Shown: one piece after another, positions 63,362-64,000 of the stretch
How the letters are laid out: each line of letters starts with the position of its first letter
Position numbering within the stretch: the first letter of the stretch is position 1
DNA from: Lunatimonas sp.
GTDB taxonomy: Bacteria > Bacteroidota > Bacteroidia > Cytophagales > Cyclobacteriaceae
Reading direction: 5' to 3'
Assembly: GCF_020832325.1 (NCBI RefSeq)
Contig: NZ_JAFIEU010000029.1
Span: 62,001-126,000 of the forward strand
Length of the DNA: 64,000 bases
Notes under the pieces: model-generated
The model's database searches: none
Seen by the model: the letters and a program-made list of their open reading frames with translations, nothing else
Told to the model about the DNA's origin: nothing
Translations under genes and position numbers: made by a program

Positions 63362-64000
63362 GGCGATACACCTCGGTAGTTCCGTTGTTCCGCGTATAGA
63401 GAAAGTGACTCCTTCCATTTATCGAAAGATGAAGTATATCCCGAATGTCTCCCTTCACAGGCAGCTGACCCAGCTGTGGGCTGCGTAGGCTGAATGATCC
63501 CGTGCCATCTCCCAGGAAAATAAATCCCGGATTGGCATCCTGCTGCCCCATGCTAACCCGTGTTTTGGCCAGGTTGCCCCCCGTTAGGATATCGAGCACC
63601 CCGTCTCCATCTATATCTGCCACTTCGACCGCATAAAGTGGAGAAAACTGTGCCTCTCTGGGCAGAGGTTTCACTTCAAACCGAGCATTGCCATCGTTCA
63701 TCAATACCACGGATTGTAACGTGACAGCACGTAGTGTATCGGCACCTTCTAGTTCTTTGGCGGTAAAAAACCCACTGATATCCCGCTGCGCAAAGGATCG
63801 GTAATCGGTAAATCTTCCCTTCAAAAAGGGTAATTGGCCCAGCAACTCATCTCTACTAAAGGCAAAAGCACTCGTGTCTGCGATGTAATAGGTAAAAATG
63901 GGATCCACCGATCCGTTACCGTCAAAGTCTTTATAAATCAACCGCATAGGTTGCTGCGTACTTGGATTAAAGGGATTGTTGTCCCCGAAATTACCCAGTA
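63351..64000 (-). CDS. C-terminal part of a VCBS/FG-GAP (CRTAC1-like) repeat protein
   Basis: About 216 codons run in from the right edge (open at base 64000), so the N-terminus is outside the window; an internal Met at 63947 is not the start. FG-GAP/VCBS calcium-binding repeats are visible: IYKDFDGNGSVDPIFTYY and AVEVADIDGDGVLDILTGGN, ending in VYRLNR. Such proteins of Bacteroidota carry many propeller blades, are exported, and often lie beside SusCD or sulfatase loci. The C-terminus overlaps the plus-strand BASS gene by 11 bases. Confidence 0.82.
   Translation of the reverse strand, partial: LGNFGDNNPFNPSTQQPMRLIYKDFDGNGSVDPIFTYYIADTSAFAFSRDELLGQLPFLKGRFTDYRSFAQRDISGFFTAKELEGADTLRAVTLQSVVLMNDGNARFEVKPLPREAQFSPLYAVEVADIDGDGVLDILTGGNLAKTRVSMGQQDANPGFIFLGDGTGSFSLRSPQLGQLPVKGDIRDILHLSINGRSHFLYTRNNGTTEVYRLNR

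Noticed and set aside
1-64000. tRNA, rRNA and CRISPR features
   Set aside because: I looked in the gaps for the tRNA T-arm pattern GGTTCGAATCC or similar and for regularly spaced repeats and saw none. A covariance-model search would be decisive.

Overview
The window looks like a Bacteroidota chromosome, most likely order Cytophagales (a Cyclobacteriaceae-like genome is my guess). Supporting signs are two SusC/SusD pairs, an Oar-type TonB receptor, PorP/SprF and gliding-motility C-terminal-domain genes of the type IX secretion world, bacillithiol synthesis (BshC), LruC, DUF1501/DUF1549/DUF1080 proteins, and promoters of the Bacteroidota TAnnTTTG type. No rRNA, tRNA, CRISPR array, insertion sequence or phage gene was recognised.

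Left third (1-26325). A TonB receptor runs off the left edge. It is followed by a YhhN-family membrane protein, aspS and an M23 peptidase. A minus-strand surface/T9SS block covers 7622-14866: lipoprotein, LruC protein, CHU_C adhesin, PorP/SprF and a PD40/OmpA protein with two OmpA domains. Then come a lipoprotein sugar dehydrogenase, a bshC-fcl-OMP operon, and a plus-strand housekeeping run: copper ATPase, HMA chaperone, M16 peptidase, ispF, mnmD and a lipoprotein. A PfkB kinase and a TMEM220-like protein face this run.

Centre (26545-33193). A complete six-gene ebo cluster lies on the minus strand in the canonical order eboA-B-C-D-E-F. It encodes an EboA protein, a TatD-like hydrolase, a UbiA prenyltransferase, a dehydroquinate-synthase-like cyclase, a TIM-barrel protein and a phosphodiesterase. 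The cluster is known by name and linked to precursor export in scytonemin-making cyanobacteria. No product is apparent here, and this is the window's best candidate for undescribed biology.

Right half (33767-64000). This is a large sugar-uptake and oxidation region on the minus strand. It holds a four-gene catabolic operon (DUF4432 epimerase-like, cupin, TIM-barrel isomerase, Gfo/Idh oxidoreductase), a DUF1080 3-keto-disaccharide hydrolase-like lipoprotein, a heme-containing sorbosone-dehydrogenase-like lipoprotein and two SusCD pairs. After a hipBA island with a decayed DUF418 gene come a DUF1549/DUF1553 cytochrome fusion, DUF1501, an NHL propeller and deoC. A 10-bp tandem repeat (ACTATCCTGT/C twice) precedes both susC genes and the DUF1549 gene, with a half-conserved copy before the DUF4432 operon, suggesting one regulon. 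An exported RidA, two tandem BASS transporters and a VCBS/FG-GAP protein cut by the right edge finish the window.
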